This document shows positions 15,940 through 17,665 of a stretch of DNA of 17,665 bases, one piece after another (the stretch's first letter is position 1; every line of letters begins with the position of its first letter). The DNA is taken from positions 1-17,665 of the forward strand of contig JBCCSZ010000154.1 in NCBI GenBank assembly GCA_039199225.1, written 5' to 3'. The position numbers and the translations under genes are program-made. Below the pieces are notes generated by a model. It did not search any database and was not told the DNA's origin. It saw nothing but the letters and a program-made list of their open reading frames with translations. This stretch comes from JBCCSZ01 sp039199225 (GTDB lineage Bacteria; Bacteroidota; Bacteroidia; Chitinophagales; Saprospiraceae).

Positions 15940-17163
15940 CTAATCTAAGGTATAAGCTCTGTGAACAGGCCATTCATCATCATAGCCCTGTTTCCATCTT
16001 TTGGTAGCCAATTGATCGTCGCTGGCAAGGCAAGCATTGAGTTCTGATACAATATGTTCTTTATCCATTTCCTGGCCAATGAATACGATTTCATTTTTTC
16101 TGTCACCAAACGTTTGATCCCAGGTCGATTCAATTTGCGTCTGGTTTTCTACGAAAGACAAATACTTACAGCGCCTTTCTTGAGGCATACTGCTCCACCA
16201 AACCCCTGCACTATCCGCCTGTAGCGAATCACCTGCCTGGCTCCATACCAATGCCTGTCCGGGGCGGGAAGCCAGCCAAAACAATCCCTTACTCCGAATG
16301 ATGGTACTTGGAAACTTGTGCTGTACATATTCCCAGAATCGACCCGGATCAAAAGGCTTTTTACTGCGAAAAACGAATGAACTAATGCCATATTCTTCTG
16401 TCTCAGGCGTATGCTCTCCTTTATTCAATTCTTCTAACCAGCCTGCACTTTGTTCTGCTTCTTCAAAATCGAACAAGCCTGTATTCAAAATCTCTTTGGG
16501 CGCTACCTTGCTGTAAGTTGACTCAATGATCTTTGCAGATGGATTAAGCTTGTGAATAGCCGCTTTGAGAACACCTAGGTGCTCGGGCGTTACCAAGTCT
16601 GTCTTGTTTAAAATGATGACATTGGCAAACTCAATTTGGTCCGTTAACAGATTGACGATTGTGCGGTAGTCCCCCTCTATATCCGTCATCTGTCGGTCCA
16701 TTAAAGTTTCGGAACTGTCAAAATCCTTAATGAAATTGAAGGTATCGACCACAGTGACCATTGTATCGATATAGCTGAATTTAGAAAGGTCAATCCCATT
16801 TTCTTCATCTACAAAAGAAAATGTTTGCGCTACGGGGACAGGCTCACTGATACCTGTGCTTTCGATGATCAAATAGTCAAAGCGATTTTCCTTTGCCAAG
16901 CGCTCTACTTCGATCATCAAATCTTCCCTCAAAGTGCAACAAATGCAGCCGTTGCTCATTTCGACGAGCTTTTCCTCTGTCCGCGACAAGGTGTTTTCAC
17001 TCTTTACCAATTCCGCATCGACATTGACCTCACTCATATCGTTCACAATGACGGCCACCTTCAGGCCCTCCTTGTTGTGTAGAATATGGTTGAGCAAGGT
17101 TGTTTTTCCCGCTCCGAGGAAGCCGCTTAAGACGGTTACAGGAAGTTTTTTTTCTGCTATCAT
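15940..17163 (-). CDS. CobW-family GTPase, zinc metallochaperone-like (ZigA/YciC type)
   Basis: A 407-residue G3E P-loop GTPase. The N-terminal domain has the Walker A GFLGAGKTT (14-22), the CxCC metal-binding motif in NGCICC (Cys73, Cys75, Cys76), ESTGISEP and the guanine-specificity motif NKTD. The C-terminal CobW_C domain is present, with FVFRSKKPFDPGRFWEY and the terminal VFIGQEMDKEHI. Length and the long C-terminal half match the ZigA/YciC (COG0523) subgroup, whose members deliver zinc to client enzymes in the cytoplasm under zinc limitation, rather than the cobalamin-pathway CobW. No cobalamin genes are nearby. A perfect 7-1-7 palindrome about 130 bp upstream could be its Zur operator. 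It is convergent with Uma2 copy B, with 36 nt between the stops. Metal specificity is inferred from family knowledge. Confidence 0.9.
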   Translation of the reverse strand: MIAEKKLPVTVLSGFLGAGKTTLLNHILHNKEGLKVAVIVNDMSEVNVDAELVKSENTLSRTEEKLVEMSNGCICCTLREDLMIEVERLAKENRFDYLIIESTGISEPVPVAQTFSFVDEENGIDLSKFSYIDTMVTVVDTFNFIKDFDSSETLMDRQMTDIEGDYRTIVNLLTDQIEFANVIILNKTDLVTPEHLGVLKAAIHKLNPSAKIIESTYSKVAPKEILNTGLFDFEEAEQSAGWLEELNKGEHTPETEEYGISSFVFRSKKPFDPGRFWEYVQHKFPSTIIRSKGLFWLASRPGQALVWSQAGDSLQADSAGVWWSSMPQERRCKYLSFVENQTQIESTWDQTFGDRKNEIVFIGQEMDKEHIVSELNACLASDDQLATKRWKQGYDDEWPVHRAYTLD

Positions 17164-17292
17164 TCTTTTAATTGTTTGATCATTAATACCACTAATAAGT
17201 TGAAGGACATCTCATATTACGTATTTTCATACAAAATATCCTATAGCTCTACCTCTTTTCGAAGAGGCAACAGAAAGTATCTCCATTCTTAA

Positions 17293-17307
17293 TGCAACTA
17301 AGTTGCA
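17293..17307. promoter_or_regulatory. Perfect 7-1-7 palindrome, possible Fur/Zur-family operator
   Basis: TGCAACT-A-AGTTGCA is a perfect inverted repeat with 7-bp arms and one central base, the geometry typical of Fur-family binding sites. It lies upstream of the divergent-facing zinc-chaperone-like gene, about 130 bp from its start. Assignment to Zur is inference from geometry and gene context. Confidence 0.35.
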
Positions 17308-17347
17308 AAAATAAATAATTATCCTGTAATTGCAATCTGGTTGGATA

Positions 17348-17511
17348 TAAGTGCCTGGACAAAATTGTGTTATCCTTAGTTTGAGATGAGTTTCAGCTAT
17401 AGACGAGGCAAAAAACACAGGCATAGCCGTAGCTATGGTGAGTATTTTTAACAAAGTATAGAGGTGAAAATCGTTCAAAATAAGTCATTATTTAATTTGT
17501 CTAGGCACTTA
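17348..17511. repeat. Inverted-repeat pair bounding 164 bp, possible IS end or MITE
   Basis: The arm taagtgcctggacaaaatt (17348-17366) and its near reverse complement aatttgtctaggcactta (17494-17511) match with one substitution and one single-base indel. They enclose 127 bp of non-coding AT-rich sequence with a further small stem at 17422-17437. The right arm ends 6 nt before the start of the transposase-like ORF. No target-site duplication is clear. Confidence 0.5.
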
Positions 17512-17517
17512 AATACG

Positions 17518-17665
17518 ATGAAATTAGACTTGTTGGACTGTGAAAATCAGTATATTGTGTTAAAAAATCAACTAATGGACTATACTCAGATAAAAAGTGC
17601 TCGCCAATTCAAATCTACTACAGGATACAGTAAAGCAGAATTTGAAGAGTTATACAAATATTTCA
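17518..17665 (+). CDS. Partial N-terminus of a probable DDE transposase, cut by the contig end
   Basis: An open frame of 49 codons from the ATG at 17518 runs off the window edge. Its end, ARQFKSTTGYSKAEFEELYKYF, resembles the helix-turn-helix lead-in (F-x-x-x-TG-x-S-x-x-x-FEEL) of IS5-like DDE transposases. The catalytic domain lies beyond the edge, so the family is a guess from this motif. The nearby inverted repeats and the contig ending here, as assemblies often do in multicopy insertion sequences, support the mobile-element reading. Confidence 0.5.
   Translation, partial: MKLDLLDCENQYIVLKNQLMDYTQIKSARQFKSTTGYSKAEFEELYKYF

Larger units (their letters stand above)
17164..17517. other. AT-rich intergenic region without a convincing gene
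   Basis: This 354-bp stretch between the CobW-type gene and the partial transposase holds no ORF with recognisable family features. It contains a hairpin cctctt-ttcg-aagagg at 17252-17267 in the metallochaperone leader with no adjoining T tract, the 7-1-7 palindrome at 17293-17307, an inverted-repeat pair at 17348-17366 and 17494-17511, and a small stem catagc-cgta-gctatg at 17422-17437. An 83-codon minus-strand frame (17227-17478) lacks protein-like character and crosses the inverted repeat. Confidence 0.6.

Noticed and set aside
15930..15953. Inverted repeat atacctt/aaggtat between the convergent Uma2 B and metallochaperone genes
   Set aside because: Only 7 bp, overlaps the stop of the minus-strand gene and lacks a clear T tract; too weak to call a terminator.
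17252..17267. Hairpin cctctt-ttcg-aagagg as a terminator
   Set aside because: Short stem with no T tract on either strand and no gene ending next to it.
17227..17478. 83-codon minus-strand frame upstream of the metallochaperone gene
   Set aside because: No recognisable domain, it runs through the palindrome and inverted-repeat region, and its start lies beyond the repeat arm; treated as non-coding.
1..17665. CRISPR array, tRNA or rRNA genes
   Set aside because: No regularly spaced short repeats and no cloverleaf or rRNA-like sequence was noticed on either strand by eye; no search tool was run.

Overview
The window looks like a short contig from a member of the Bacteroidota. The evidence is a TAnnTTTG-type -7 promoter element, a lipoprotein-type beta-helix protein, weak Shine-Dalgarno use and the character of the proteins; the exact lineage cannot be read from this sequence. 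Both edges look like assembly breaks. Bases 1-120 are a perfect reverse complement of 148-267, a fold-back inside a gene. The right edge stops inside what looks like a transposase gene.

Bases 121-11186 (+ strand) form one tightly packed polysaccharide biosynthesis operon with overlapping or nearly touching genes. In order: a 5'-truncated NAD-dependent sugar epimerase; a GT-B glycosyltransferase; an asparagine-synthase-like amidotransferase; a Wzy/WaaL-type O-antigen ligase or polymerase; a GT4 glycosyltransferase; a D-glucuronyl C5-epimerase-like protein; a second GT4 glycosyltransferase; a second asparagine-synthase-like amidotransferase; and a non-hydrolysing UDP-GlcNAc 2-epimerase (wecB type). 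An imperfect hairpin follows, then a convergent gene for a right-handed beta-helix lipoprotein (11253-13193, - strand). A divergent WbuB-like glycosyltransferase (13275-14621, +) completes the cluster.

Taken together, the genes suggest a surface glycan built from a ManNAc-type sugar and hexuronic acids. The uronic acids may be C5-epimerised (GlcA to IdoA) and/or amidated by the AsnB-like enzymes, and the glycan may be remodelled by the beta-helix lipoprotein. This product is an inference. No flippase, export protein, chain-length regulator or initiating phosphoglycosyltransferase lies in the window, so part of the pathway must be elsewhere.

Bases 14622-15903 hold two tandem Uma2-family (DUF820) nuclease-like genes. 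Their ends are nearly identical and their middle block is strongly diverged. Bases 15940-17163 (- strand) encode a CobW/ZigA-type GTP-dependent metallochaperone. The AT-rich 17164-17517 region has no convincing gene. It holds a perfect 7-1-7 palindrome that could be a Fur/Zur-family operator and a pair of inverted repeats, followed by the start of a transposase-like ORF that runs off the edge.
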